Origin: Metellina segmentata
Taxonomy: Eukaryota; Arthropoda; Arachnida; Araneae; Tetragnathidae
DNA: 64,000 nucleotides
Assembly: GCA_947359465.1 (NCBI GenBank)
Contig: OX375877.1
Location: forward strand, 70,940,698-71,004,697
Direction: 5' to 3'
In this document: positions 37,501 through 44,524 of the stretch, one piece after another
How positions within the stretch are numbered: the first letter of the stretch is position 1
How the letters are laid out: every line of letters starts with the position of its first letter
Program-made: the position numbers and the translations under genes
The notes under the pieces: generated by a model
Seen by the model: the letters and a program-made list of their open reading frames with translations, nothing else
The model's database searches: none
What the model was told of the DNA's origin: nothing

Positions 37501-40500
37501 TTGGAGATCAACGCTGTCACACGCCTCAGCATTGATTCAAAGAGACTTTGGATGTGTTCTTGGGGTACAGCAGACCAAGCAGCTTCCACACGTTGCCAAA
37601 CTTGATCTGGTGTGGCAGCTGGGGATGTAATCTGGGTGAATCGTTGAGCAACCATGGACCACATGTTTTCTATCGGCGAAAGATCCGGAGAGCGAACTGG
37701 CCAGGGAAGCAATTCAATCTGGCGATTGACGAAGAACCCTTGGACAATGCGTGCCACGTGTGGTCGCACATTATCCTGTTGAAATATGGCTGTGGGCAAG
37801 CCCTGAAGGTAAGGAAGGACAATTGGCTCCAACACCTCGGAGATGTAGCGCTGGCTTTTTAAAGTACCGGCAATGTGTACTACAGGAGTGCGAGAGTGAT
37901 ATCCAATACCGCCCCATACCATAATACCCGGTGCAGGACCAGTGTGGCGGTGCATAACGCAGCTGTTCAGCAACCTCTCTCTACGGTGTCTCTAGACTCG
38001 AATCCGACCATCGTGGTGTTGCAGACAGAAGCGTGACTCGTAAGTAAAGAAAATTTCATTCCATTCTGCCGTCCACACCCTTCTTTCATCGCACCATTGG
38101 CGGCGGAGACGTCTGTGGTTCTGCGTCAAGTGTAGACGAAGCAATGGACGTCTTGCGGACAGACCACTCTGCTGTAAACGGCGTCGAATGGTACGCGCAG
38201 ACACTGGATGATGCGTTACATACTGAATGTGCTGTGCTATGGTTTGTGATGTGGCTGAGCGATCCGACACTGCCATACGCACAATATGCCTGTCATCACG
38301 TGAAGTGGTGCACTGAGGTGGATGCGATTGAAATGTCGGTCCGTCGTACCCTCCTGCATCCAACGATCACATATCCGCATTACAGTTGTTTGGTTTCGTC
38401 CAACACGACTACCGATTTCCCTGAAAGATAATCCACAATCTCGGTAGGCCACTATCCTTCCCCTTTCGAACTCGGATACTTGATCAAAAGATGATCGCTG
38501 TTTTCTACAAGGCATAATTGATTGTTTTTTTTTTTGAAAAAACCACAAGAAAAACACAATTGTCGTACTTGAAATCGTCGAAATATCCAAGCCTTAAATA
38601 GCGCTTTGAAGTGGCGCCACAGGCACGCGTGATGTGCGTCTGCGCTGAAATTCTAATCATTTGCATATCTCACCTCCGCAAATGCATGTTGTAAATTTCA
38701 TATTATTTGCATGCTTCCTTCAGGGTGTTGCATTTACGGTGGCCAGCAGTGTATGTTCATTCTACTAAAAATATTGGCGGTTCTTCCAGTGTCTGTTGTG
38801 ACCGCGGAAAGGAGTTTTTCAAGTTTGCGGAGACTGAAGACTTATTTACGAAATACGTCTTCAGCAACGAGACTAAATGGACTGGCGCTGCTTTCAATTC
38901 ACACTTCACAGGCAATAAAATATCAGACGAAGAAGTTCTTGAAAAGTTTGCCAGTTCACCAAGAAATACGCATTTTGTTTTGTTAAGTTCTCAGCAATTT
39001 TTGTCATTTTACAGGGTGTCCACTCTTAACCTTGACTGATAATGTCTTCACTAATTTTTTAACCATTCGTTATATATGCATATTTTCAATCACAAAAATG
39101 TATGGAAAGGAAAAAATTGTATTTAAAACGTTTTAGGTGAAAAAAAAAAAGTTCTCAATTTAAAAAACAAAAATTTTTAATTTTTATTCGGTGTTCAAGT
39201 TCTATCAGTAATAATTAGTAATCTAATATCTAGATACTCGTACATTAAACAAAGAAATTTCTATTGAGATGGTAATTAAAAGTAAATTACCTATCCATCA
39301 GCTTTAAGAGTGAGTCCCCTGTATATAAGAACGAATTATAATATACTATAAATAAGTAAACAAGTTACTTTTTTACAATTAAAGAAATGTATATTTCACT
39401 ATAAAAATAATTTTTAAAATTATATTTCCCAATTTCTAAAAATACATTTAAACTGTCCTTTTTTTTACCTATGTCTGACCTTCTATTCCTTTTAATATCC
39501 ATGCAGGTTTTAAGTCATTATTATATACACTGACCTTATTTAAAATGCATAACTACCTATTTTTAGAAATAAATTTTAAACAATTTGAGAATTTCACATT
39601 GTTGTTGGAATTATATTAAATTGCTATTATTTATTCAAATTGATATCCTGAAGTCCTAAATAGCTTTCGAATGTTTGCTTACCCCAAAATTAATACATTT
39701 TTACGATGTATACTAAATTGCTTTAGAGAATAATTGGCACCCCCCGAAATAAACTCCTATATACTCCACTGAGCTGGATCAAGTTATATGCCTCCCTGGG
39801 TGTATTTTTCTCTAATGTGTGTTTATTTGTCTGACATTGTCAATCTTGTGACGTTGTCTGTTTGGCTTTATGGAGCGGCTCAGCTAAATTTGGATCAAGC
39901 CCAAACAAACTAACTTAACATAAATAATTTAATGTTCTTACCTACGAGGAAATTAAGTACCATATATATCTCCTCAAGAGGGTATGCTTCTTTTATGATT
40001 ACCTGCTCAGAGATGAAGAATCTCTTTAAGAATTCGTTACCACCTTCTCTTGATGATTACATCCCTTTTGACCATGTTTGAATTTTATCATATTGCTACT
40101 ATTACTGCTTTAATTTTATAATATATTCCTGATCTTATTTTGATTTATATCACTTTCATAGCTTTATTTGTGTCTGGTGTGGCTCTCTATCACTCTCACA
40201 CACACATACATGCACTCTCTCTCTCCCCCCCTCTCTCCCTCTCTCTCTCTCTCCCCTCCCTCTCTCTCTCTCCCTCTCTCTCTCTCATGTATGTTCATGT
40301 CCATTTTTAGACATGGTAGCGTAGAAATCAACTAGCCTAACGAAAGTAACTGATGATAAAAGATTACTGAAACGTAAGATTTTTACATGAAGATTTTTAC
40401 GTGTAAAAGATTACTTACACGAAAAAATATCAATCACCAATACAAATCTTGTAAAACATTTTAGATAAATGTATTCACAGTTAAAATTTAAAAAAAAGGT

Positions 40501-41083
40501 TCTGAGAAATCAAGATTTCAATTACATCAATCATGCAAACTAAAACAACATACAGTAAAAAATGAAAATCCTTGAAAACAACGAGTAATAAAGATTTAAA
40601 ATTTAGAAAAGAACGCGTCAGTGGTCATTTTTGTAGATCCCCACCGATACGGCAACTGACGATCTTCTCTGAGTTTAACATTTTTATTAGTTGTTTTTAT
40701 GCTTTTCATTTTGATATTTTCATCTGTCAATCAAAAATAATATCCCCATGGAGCATTAATGTACATTTATTTTTTACACTGTAGTCACTGAAAACGTCAA
40801 TGCCCTCTCCTGCAGTCATGGTAGAGCCTACGAATTCTTCATCGCCAGTATCGAAGACGAAGACTGCGAGTTCCAAGCTCTGCAGTGTTTCTCATGGGAG
40901 AGGTACTTGTCGGGTGAGTGTGGTACCTGCCAGGACCACAAATGCATCGTGATGGGCTATTACGCCGACCGATACAAGCGCTTTGCCAAGGGTAGTAACC
41001 CGAAGAAATTTTACCTCAAAACCACAGCAGCAGAACCGTATTGTGTGGAGAAAAACCAACCCAAATTGAAAGATCTCATATAA
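16498..41083 (+). CDS. Pancreatic-lipase-family secreted lipase (no PLAT domain), complete, 7 exons
   Basis: Exons 16498-16579, 27575-27870, 28883-29029, 31154-31280, 33793-33909, 34659-34835 and 40785-41083 join in phase into 414 residues. All introns are GT-AG. Residues 1-18 are a signal peptide (MNLFLILLLAFTSVVIEG). The alpha/beta-hydrolase core follows: TKFITHGF near 110-117, VFIVDW, the nucleophile elbow GHSLGSH (Ser191), GLDPAGP (Asp220), RLDAGDASFVDVIHTN, and CSHGRAYEFF (His327). The lid region between Cys280 and Cys325 spans 44 residues, longer than the roughly 23 of human pancreatic lipase. The protein ends after FYLKTTAAEPYC..., so the C-terminal PLAT domain of vertebrate enzymes is absent, as in many arthropod members. 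A triacylglycerol lipase or phospholipase A1 role is plausible; the sequence does not decide which. It is probably extracellular or digestive. Confidence 0.9.
16580..18700 (+). other. Lipase intron 1, left part; nothing recognised
   Basis: AT-rich intron without recognisable coding sequence or transposon ends. Confidence 0.5.
18737..18830 (+). repeat. Possible hAT end fragment
   Basis: CAGGGCCGGCCCTAAG followed by GGGGTCCCACAC... resembles the terminal sequence of hAT elements. No matching right end or target duplication was found. Confidence 0.3.
19435..19610 (-). repeat. 3' end of an older LINE, split by the full-length LINE
   Basis: On the minus strand a coding end of the TSLxxLLDYYILLAFLTS type is followed by an untranslated stretch also found at 42430-42575. 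The other half of this old element continues at 25425. Its CCATGGAGGCCATA became the target duplication of the younger LINE. Confidence 0.5.
20164..21444 (+). CDS. LINE ORF1: gag-like nucleic-acid-binding protein
   Basis: About 426 residues from MNKIDSSSS (an upstream in-frame ATG at 20128 is possible). The middle has the domain typical of jockey/X-element ORF1 proteins. Three CCHC zinc knuckles follow at roughly residues 190-245: CFKCQRFGHSQTSC, CARCGEISHSGDTC and CINCNGDHPAYARLC. The tail is Ser/Thr/Lys-rich and low complexity. Family role: binds the element RNA to form the retrotransposition particle. The stop is TAG 21442-21444, eight bases after a run of six A. Confidence 0.9.
   Translation: MNKIDSSSSPSSREQQIDKPSKNARFFIIKLLNSSLHISNQTQISFTSVSPFLINKSIESFLGSVKSIKKLRSGDLQIEVSNEKQAELLTNTTTIGPFTISVSAHRSLNYSRGVISESDLLFSSEEEILENLRDEQVCGVRRITIRRDGVILPTKHLILTFDRPTLPSRIKAAYLSCPVRVFVPNPQRCFKCQRFGHSQTSCRGTETCARCGEISHSGDTCTAPPHCINCNGDHPAYARLCSKWALEKEVQAVKVSQNISFPEARKLVESRTPKVGVSYAAASKKSVESIATQTDISIESTCNLPKSVTNPHLSAPNIKQLNETANTSTSTTTSKGTTEISKIPQSSIKTPKAIKRIKTAHATKLKNTKYSKKFQKSPIHLLKQAAEELELRLHASDLSGDDSEMEQIPQDEPPGKGKTTPPSKKQ
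21486..25115 (+). CDS. LINE ORF2: endonuclease, reverse transcriptase and RNase H
   Basis: 1209 residues from the first ATG. Order: AP-type endonuclease (GDFNAHSVLWGS, SDHFPIF; residues 1-195), RT (PGPDGIRYIML, PFQSGFRVGRSTTDN, FFDMEKAYD, GVPQGSVLS, YVDD at 651-654), RNase H (IYTDGSKS with Asp951, EFIAIYEAL, IYSDSKS, WIPGHVGIVGNEEADAAAK), and a C-terminal Cys/His motif CGACGVPFTVQHILIDCP. All catalytic residues are present. The conserved endonuclease motif I (SWNCRGFRNK) lies just upstream of this ATG in the same open frame, which extends back to 21417. The true N-terminus is therefore probably earlier, reached by frameshift, reinitiation or a non-AUG start. Confidence 0.93.
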   Translation: MDGIKTLIAECHPACVALQETYLKSTDTAKIRHYTCIRSDSSNDGRTSGGVALFTSHAYPSLVVSLNTSLQAIAVKMQVRRMITICTVYLPPNHTIQRQSLENLVDQLQDPFIIFGDFNAHSVLWGSRDTNSRGRQIEQLITDRCLCLLNNGEVTYFHEPSRTFHAIDLAICSPSILPFLSFFVGSDLRNSDHFPIFVTHIGRNDPVSRPSRYIYESADWPAFTSEAIISEQMLEGSIDEAVKTVTDAIIRAADKTIPKKIPSFHKHCKVWWTSECTAAIKIQRKAWGIFRRYPTTENLLAFKRAKASARRVRRQSQRESWRQYISSLTSATPSKQLWDRVRKAMGLYSEHNITFVEENGQHVSETVEIANAIARAFSAASSSNIYPEAFQRTKQRAESHRLNFHSRTELAYNCLFTERELMRCLQKTRMTAPGPDGIRYIMLQHLSCPSLLNILKLFNRIWVEQTFPLAWRRAIVIPFPKPGKNPTNPYNYRPIALTNCMCKLFERMVNSRLTYILETTQALSPFQSGFRVGRSTTDNILSLETQIRRAFLRRNHLVSIFFDMEKAYDRTWRYGIIRDLHSLGFRGHLPIFIQNFLALRQFQVRVGSALSDSFIQEEGVPQGSVLSVTLFSLKINNILTQLPPSVKGSLYVDDLHIHCQSQDIRFAERQLQAAVSRLTRWSVDNGFGFSTQKTSCVHFCRRRNLHPDPEIFLDGNRISVVDSVRFLGIIFDRKLTFQPHVEQLRMSCEKKLNLLKVLSNTSWGAERTTMLRIYRALIRSRMDYGCAAYGSARPSVLRKLDTIHHSALRACSGAFRTSPVKSLYVLCDEPSLASTRLLLSLRLFYRILSHPSHPIRDLLLNTSSDRLFRNRSSCIPDFSLRMRNILNQTPLKTITVSERSFNSFSPWQPPKLSYIHLFRGYDKFNTNNIIYQQIFNHHRYCFRDYTAIYTDGSKSTSHVGCAFICRSTTVAFQLPCVLSIFTAEFIAIYEALKHISYLRNGKFLIYSDSKSVLDSLASDCPQHPIATAVLKLHHQLIRRGLDIVFCWIPGHVGIVGNEEADAAAKSAATFLNLPVPYDDLRHAVRDIVWSEWQTDWNAQLNNKLHSIQSDISLWLPHPSRQYDVILSRLRIGHTRFTHRHLFLGESAPVCGACGVPFTVQHILIDCPVFNHHRHLLFSTSVLTLSELIGRKPHPNIFKFLYSIRFLNSI
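25430..25620 (-). pseudogene. LINE ORF2 C-terminal fragment (older element)
   Basis: On the minus strand KKSNLCICGMEADPDHYVTTYP then SHLHIKEPATQ matches the C-terminal CxCG...DxxHY...P zinc-binding end of jockey-type RT proteins. It is interrupted on its far side by the insertion of the full-length LINE. Confidence 0.6.
25700..25942 (-). pseudogene. LINE RT C-terminal fragment
   Basis: The minus-strand reading PRREAVTAFRLFTVLDCLAA then HLCRIGVLNEAVCPLC, DKQHMRVCGVL and RYWEGKRLL is the region after RNase H of jockey/I-type elements (…FRL.TGHDCLA.HL.RIG…CPLC…). It is short, and its upstream side is cut by the mariner at 25945. Confidence 0.65.
25945..27208 (-). mobile_element. mariner element with perfect 26-bp ends
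   Basis: TTAGGTGTAGTAAGAAGTTT at 25945 and its exact complement ending at 27208 extend to 26 bp including TAAAGC. TA flanks at 25943-25944 and 27209-27210. The length of 1264 bp is normal for mariner. Confidence 0.92.
25975..27037 (-). pseudogene. mariner transposase, degenerate
   Basis: The start MSYDKTFIRHCICYEFHQHK (27037) leads an HTH N-terminus with WFRRFKDGDFEVSDRQ..GAPL. After stops and frame changes, the catalytic C-terminal part LHDNARPHVVKVVKDTLLTL..YSPDIAPSDCHLF carries two Asp of the DD34D triad, ending RWQKVLDNVE near 26035. Several stops and frame shifts between 26785 and 26325 inactivate it. Confidence 0.85.
27575..27870 (+). CDS. Lipase exon 2
   Basis: Acceptor tttcccAG at 27573-27574. 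It reads DASEETERREIDMGELGIF and on through RPISLLPDTREEIGTEFRFF and TKFITHGFLGG. Donor GTGAGT at 27871, phase 0. Confidence 0.88.
27983..28275 (+). repeat. tRNA-derived SINE in lipase intron 2
   Basis: Head GGCTGCGGTTAACGGTAAG, GATTAGCAATCGGACGG, B-box-like GGTTGCGAGTCCGAAAC, body CTGGTGCGCGTTAAATCTG, and tail CGATGTTAATTAACTACC. Confidence 0.75.
28365..28386. repeat. Perfect 22-bp palindrome
   Basis: ATGTCCTGGTA joined to its complement TACCAGGACAT with no spacer, in lipase intron 2. Confidence 0.85.
28883..29029 (+). CDS. Lipase exon 3
   Basis: Acceptor aatttcAG at 28881-28882. RLKDALIQKENCNVFIVDWT to VGAEVGLFIQHLV includes the VDW strand and the AxNIRVVGAEV helix. Donor GTTAGT, phase 0. 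Confidence 0.88.
29301..29818 (-). mobile_element. Helitron family B copy in lipase intron 3
   Basis: Minus-strand start TCTCTACTATTATAAAAGG after A (29819), and end GCCATGCAGTATCTAG at 29301 followed by T. The terminal hairpin has decayed relative to the 7588 copy. 518 bp. Confidence 0.7.
29887..30177 (-). other. Unassigned 96-codon open frame
   Basis: MGMLDFWFSKGTNYLQNHLY... has a protein-like composition but no motif I recognise, and it lies in a lipase intron next to repeats. It is probably chance or a transposon remnant. Confidence 0.15.
30250..30660 (+). repeat. SINE cluster: one copy plus a second truncated copy in tandem
   Basis: GTAAATCTGTCGTGGCC, a doubled GGAAGTTTGGA..GTGCCAGCTCAGG segment, and the tail CGGCGTTAACTAAAATTACC at about 30492-30511. 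It is followed at once by a second GTGCCAGATCAGGTGTTGAC body ending near GCGACGTAAATTAAAC (30641-30656). Confidence 0.75.
30706..30790 (-). repeat. SINE 3' fragment in opposite orientation
   Basis: GGTAATTTTAGTTAACGTCG, TAGAGCAACACAACGGGC and CGGGATCAGTCCC are the complement of the 3' part of the cluster at 30250-30525. The two could pair as a hairpin in the pre-mRNA. Confidence 0.75.
31154..31280 (+). CDS. Lipase exon 4 (catalytic Ser191)
   Basis: Acceptor catcAG. NATKLNPQNIHLIGHSLGSH carries the GxSxG nucleophile elbow. Donor GTAACT, phase 1. Confidence 0.92.
31281..32438 (+). other. Lipase intron 4, left part; nothing recognised
   Basis: AT-rich. Only a roughly 25-bp SINE-like scrap on the minus strand near 31788-31815. 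Confidence 0.5.
32441..33746 (+). mobile_element. IS630-Tc1-mariner element of the DD41D type
   Basis: CAGAGGCTGTTCGCACATTT at 32441 is inverted as AAATGTGTGAACAGCCTCTG ending at 33746, with TA on each side. 1306 bp, in lipase intron 4 in sense orientation. Confidence 0.9.
32585..33692 (+). pseudogene. DD41D transposase, one frameshift and one stop
   Basis: MAFLTKQWFEGYIYAISEEK begins the DNA-binding half. VTIDESWVYF holds the first Asp. Near 33125-33138 (a run of A) the frame shifts; after STWFTESKESFSKGFMIVAG the frame meets TAG at 33285-33287 and continues PIFLNEIPSLYP, HQDKASSHTSKST (second Asp) and SPDVSPMDFCAFGLLKS (third Asp) to the stop after KHKNFM. I count 41 residues between the second and third Asp. 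That spacing is reported for the rosa/Visitor-type branch and differs from mariner (34) and Tc1 (34E). Only two lesions: a young corpse. Confidence 0.85.
33793..33909 (+). CDS. Lipase exon 5 (catalytic Asp220)
   Basis: Acceptor gctttcAG. GLDPAGPYFNEVYPVVRLDA then GDASFVDVIHTNWAGNRFS. Donor GTAAGA, phase 1. It starts 47 bp after the DD41D element ends. Confidence 0.92.
34033..34262 (+). repeat. Degenerate minisatellite (about 30-bp units)
   Basis: Seven or so units of the type TAGTTCAAATCGGGACACTT + GATGGAATTT, with substitutions, fill part of lipase intron 5. Confidence 0.75.
34659..34835 (+). CDS. Lipase exon 6 (start of lid region)
   Basis: Acceptor ggtttAG. GFGIFEALGHFDFYPNGGED then QPGC (Cys280) and the lid helix-like AYTYISPIAYIVQWARGKS. 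Donor GTAAGA, phase 1. Confidence 0.92.
35019..35215. repeat. Duplicated ATATCTCGTC / CATCAAGATMTGAT motif
   Basis: GAGATATCTCGTCCATCAAG recurs in this stretch with variations (35019 and about 35155). A relative lies inverted at 1550-1605 in the SDR intron, where AATGACAAGATATCTCGG is the minus-strand reading. Nature unknown. Confidence 0.5.
35917..36216 (+). repeat. tRNA-derived SINE in lipase intron 6
   Basis: Head GGTAAACCAGTTGGGAGAG, GGGTTGTGAGTTCAAAATTC, body CTCAAATGTCCTCACATTGG, GGGAGTGCCAGCTCAGG, and tail TGCGACATTAATTATTC. Confidence 0.75.
36990..37313 (+). pseudogene. hAT transposase remnant, central part
   Basis: EAMRNVSNVLKLASNLRTDA..NFKILYSEIKKFAKKI and, in another frame, NIPDCIAEEYYSRAVYTPFR..LCNSLKERF match the ZMYM/TTF-type hAT family (EYYRRS.F.PFLD...L..RF). 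Stops and frame changes disable it. Confidence 0.7.
37341..38751 (-). mobile_element. Tc1-like transposon nested in the hAT
   Basis: CACTGCTGGCCACCCAAATT at 37341 and its imperfect complement ending GGTGGCCAGCAGTG at 38751, with TA at 37339-37340 and 38752-38753. The TIR inner edge shares TGCAACAC. Confidence 0.9.
37476..38515 (-). pseudogene. Tc1 transposase with lost first catalytic Asp
   Basis: From MPCRKQRSSFDQVSEFERGR (about 38515) the HTH region runs to a frame shift near 38330-38350, then VSARTIRRRLQQSGLSARRP. FFTYESRF stands where relatives have FSDESRF, so the first Asp is Tyr. A TAG near 37994 replaces a Trp. The last frame (37973-37476) keeps GIMVWGGI, FQQDNVRPH (second Asp), SPDLSPIENMW (third acidic residue) and the C-terminus GGYSGY. 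Inactive. Confidence 0.88.
38765..38990 (+). pseudogene. hAT transposase remnant, C-terminal dimerisation domain
   Basis: LAVLPVSVVTAERSFSSLRR and LKTYLRNTSSATRLNGLALL form the standard hAT dimerisation motif. The domain is the continuation of the fragment left of the Tc1. Confidence 0.85.
39780..40195 (+). other. Lipase intron 6, right part; nothing recognised
   Basis: AT-rich, no ends or coding remnants seen. Confidence 0.5.
40197..40286. repeat. CT microsatellite
   Basis: Interrupted (CT)n with C-rich blocks, preceded by a short (CA)n run. Confidence 0.9.
40785..41083 (+). CDS. Lipase exon 7 (catalytic His327, C-terminus)
   Basis: Acceptor actgtAG. VTENVNALSCSHGRAYEFFI then CEFQALQCFSWERYLSGECG and FYLKTTAAEPYC. 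TAA at 41081-41083. Seven Cys in about 40 residues fit the disulphide-rich end of the catalytic domain. Confidence 0.92.
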
Positions 41084-41206
41084 AAAGGAATTTCTAGTTT
41101 TAGACGTAAGAAAAGATTTGATTTGAATTCAAAATGTGCTGTTCTTTATGCACTTGCAAACTATTTTAAAACATATTTTAAATGGAAGTTTTTTGAAATG
41201 TCAGAA

Positions 41207-41212
41207 AATAAA
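41207..41212 (+). terminator. Poly(A) signal of the lipase gene
   Basis: AATAAA lies 124 bp after the lipase stop. A diverged duplicate of this 3' UTR (CAACCTAAATTGATAGATCT at 41279 against CAACCCAAATTGAAAGATCT at 41058) follows within 250 bp. Confidence 0.55.
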
Positions 41213-41278
41213 GTGTACCAATTTGGAACTAAGAAATAAAATATTTATGATTGAATTTAAAATTTACAAAAAATAAAA

Positions 41279-41500
41279 TCAACCTAAATTGATAGATCTC
41301 GTATAAAAAATAATTTTGCTTTCTAGTTTTACAAATAAATAAAGAACTGATTTGAATGCAATATGTTGTTCTTCGAGATGTACTTGCAAATGATTTTTAA
41401 ACATTGTTTGATACGAAAAATTTTCAGTAACAGAAAGTAAGGTGTGCCAATGGAAAGTGGAACCAAGAAATAAAATGTTTTTAGTGGAACTTAAAATTAC
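41279..41500 (+). repeat. Tandem duplicate of the lipase 3' end
   Basis: AACCTAAATTGATAGATCTC and the following TATAAAA..TTCTAGTTTTA, AAAGAACTGATTTGAATGC, TGTTCTT and GCACTTGCAAA-like blocks parallel 41059-41160 (end of the coding exon plus 3' UTR). The coding part in the copy is too short to be used. Confidence 0.6.
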
Positions 41501-41589
41501 AAAAAGTAAAATATCATGATGAAAATACGAAAGTGCCAAAATTAACAGAGAGGGAGAATCACGTCGCATTCAAAATTACAAAAAGGAAA

Positions 41590-42425
41590 GAATTTGTAAC
41601 GGTTAAAATTAATTGAGATAACTTTATTTCAAATTTTAATACACTAATAAAACCATACTCAAGGAAAAGTGACGGAATTAAAAATATTGTAATGTAATAC
41701 ATGTATGTAACGAAAAAATCTGAATTTTTTTTTTATCTATTTGATTTGATCTTTTTAAAATTTAAATTCAATGACTACCTTTGTTGACAGAGGTGATGCA
41801 CTGGAATTTTTAGAATTTCAAACCCACTTCTGAAATAAAAAAAATAACCCCTAAAAGAATGGAGTTCAAAGAATACAATGCAAATTATTCAATCAGCGCA
41901 ATCATACATAATCTGTATGCAAATTGCATCCTTTTTCAGCAGCATATGTGTCAATACAATTAAAAACAATAGAAGAAAAAGGTAAACCACTCGAGTATTT
42001 CTTTAAAAAATTGTTCTTTGGAAATGGGAGTGAGAGCTATTCATTTCTATTAAGCCCAATGTAAAATAAAGAAAAATCATTTATACAATAAGCTCTTTAA
42101 GATATCTTTTACTTGCTGAATTTAAAATTCATAATGCATTAGCAATTATCCAAATTCCAATGCTTTTGTTGATACTCATCCAAAGATATTTTTATGCAAA
42201 AAATCAAACTAAACATTTGAAACTAGAAATTTTATATTGCAATGTCATTTCCCCAATCTACTTCCTTTATGAGACATGCTAAAAAAGCTGCTCACAAAAT
42301 TAATAAACTACAGGAAACTATATTCCAGAATACGTTGATTACTTAACATAACTCCGTCATGGAATACCGACCCTACCATTGGGTTTGCGGTAAACAAAAT
42401 TTCACATAACGTGAAGGTGACAGAA
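41590..42425. other. Intergenic, nothing recognised
   Basis: AT-rich sequence without coding homology or terminal repeats. Confidence 0.5.
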
Positions 42426-42429
42426 GGAG

Positions 42430-42575
42430 GAAAAAAAATTGTGTGATGCAAAACAGAAATTTTGAGTCAAGAAATGCACACGCAGGTGCTGCTCTAATAG
42501 AAGTTTGCTATGAGGTTATAGAGGCAATTAAAGTGTTGTAGTCAAAAAGAAACTTAAACCTCTCAGGCGGATAGA
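42430..42575 (-). repeat. 3' end of the older LINE family
   Basis: Shares ACAGAAATTTTGAG, TATGAGGTTAT, AGGCAA and AACTTAAAC blocks in order with 19485-19580, read as the 3' end of the LINE that the full-length element entered. Confidence 0.45.
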
Positions 42576-42579
42576 CGTT

Positions 42580-44142
42580 TGTATACATTGAATTCATGTT
42601 TTCCATGGTTATATCACTTTCAAGCAAAGGACAAATTAGGGAATTTGTAAGGTCTTCTCAAAGTTACCTTTCGATTTTAAGGGTACATTTGAATTGTAAT
42701 TGATTATTCCGTAAGAGCACAAGTAAAGCCGTTTTCAAATGTGTTAGGTTTGAGATCCAGTTTTAAAAACATAAATGTTTAGCTATAAATATTATGCTCT
42801 CGATTTTAATAACTCCTAATCTTGGACACATATCACTAGAGACATACCCAGAATAACAATCTAGACGGCTAACTGGTTTCATAGTATCTCTATTTCGTAG
42901 AGGTATAGTAAATTGTGGTAATTAGAACGTCGTGAATGAAGTGAACAATAAATGTGGGAGATAATTCAATAAATATAAAATAGCTTTATGAAATAATTTA
43001 TATCTTTATCAAATAGTTTATATCTCTGAAGTTTCGAACAGTTTAAATGTGCAGCTACTATAGGGACTAGTTTTAGAGTGATTACTCCAAGACAAATAGA
43101 AGCTATATTGAAGAGAAGATAGCCCAATTCCCTAATTAATAAAGAATAAAATATATTTTCAAAGCTTTTGTATTCTTTTGTATAATTTCTTTAAATAACA
43201 GATGAAACACTGATAAATCCGATACAAATAGTGGATAAATATGTGTTGATTTAATCAAGTTTTAGATTGGTTTGTCGCTCAGCAGTCATTTTTTACTGTA
43301 CGAGGGTGTAACGTAGTGGACAGAGTGGTTTGCCAAATAAACATAACCAAAATACAATTGACCTGAAGTTGATTTCAAAACAGGAATTTACATTATTTCC
43401 AGAAAGAATGAATTAATCAGGGTTTGGTACTCTTTGGTTGTGAGAGCTGGAAAAACGGAAATAGGGACCGCCACAAAAACGGCTGTCCCTATTAAAACAC
43501 CTCTGCTCAGTTCAAGCTCTGCTATAATGATCGTTTCTCATCCCACCAGTTCCATGTAGGACAGTTGAATCTCAGGAGGTCGTCGTGTAAATGACCATTT
43601 GGACAGGAGGGAAATTTCGGGATTTACAACCGACGGTTCGGTGTTGACCTTTCCCGGAGCCGTTACAATGCACGTTACAAGGGCTAATTAGACCGGATTT
43701 AAGCGATAAAATGTCAAAAAAATACTTTCATACACGATTTTTGAAGAGATCAATTTATAAAATAAGGATATTTTTGCTTTTTTATGTCTGGGAATGGGTT
43801 TAAGACATTCCGTAGGTGTACAAACCGGAGTCCCATTGATCTAGGTTTGAATTCATGTGAAATATACTGTGTAGGGTTTTTGTAAAACAAAGACCCTTTA
43901 AAAATGTTTAAGGACTTTCAGCAATCATAAGACTTTTTGAAGACTCCTGAAAACTGAAATTCAGACCTCATCACGAGCTACGGGAACCTTGTTTATTTAG
44001 AAATTGAGAATATTGGCATAAGAACCAGATTGTTCGTTTTTTGCAGAAGCAGCAAAAAGCTGGAATTTTTTTTTTCTAGACAAATACTATCCTGTCTATT
44101 AATATTCATGTAGCTTTAAAAAAAGTTTTTGTAAGTTTTTGA
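42580..44142. other. Intergenic, nothing recognised
   Basis: A local inverted pair AATAGGGAC / GTCCCTATT at about 43460-43495 and an unplaced GC-richer stretch at 43540-43690. No coding similarity seen. Confidence 0.45.
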
Positions 44143-44524
44143 TAACTATTGATTTAGTAATTTTTATTGTTTTTAATACAATGCACGAAAAATATTTTCC
44201 ATTGTTTTAAGCTGATAATGTATTGAGATGATATTTGCTTTTTTTTTTCTTTTAACTTCTTCACCACGGGAGTTCAGTCTACATCGCCTTTTCTACATTT
44301 TCATTAACATCCCGTTGTATTTCCCTTTTTTGACTCGCCAAGTTTTGAATTTTCTATTTCTCTCACCTGAGATCTTGTTTGAATAGCATTTAGGGATTCC
44401 CTCCCGGAAAAAACATTTCCGGTTCTTTCTTTTATAAGATCAGCGGTTCTATTCCCTAATAAATAATGACCCCTATCTAACTCATTTCGAATTATGGCGG
44501 CCTTAGTTCTTGCCAAGTTCTTAA
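44143..44524 (-). repeat. Gag-protease element fragment, copy 1 of a 0.38-kb direct repeat
   Basis: Near-identical to 52457-52834. The minus strand encodes TKAAIIRNELDRGHYLLGNR and TADLIKE..NAIQTRSQ, the protease-to-RT linker of a chelicerate Gypsy-like element, then a stop and an untranslated stretch with AATAAA close to the shared end. The piggyBac interrupts it at TTAA (44521-44524). Confidence 0.75.

Larger units (their letters stand above)
36291..39771 (+). mobile_element. hAT transposon with exact 8-bp duplication, split by a Tc1
   Basis: Left end CATGGGCGTATATAAGGAG; right end, complemented, CAGTGGAGTATATAGGAG. AGCTGGAT flanks both sides (36283-36290 and 39772-39779). Inside lie transposase remnants at about 36990-37310 and 38765-38990, separated by the Tc1 at 37341-38751. 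Without that insert the hAT is about 2.07 kb, so it is also internally reduced. Confidence 0.88.
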
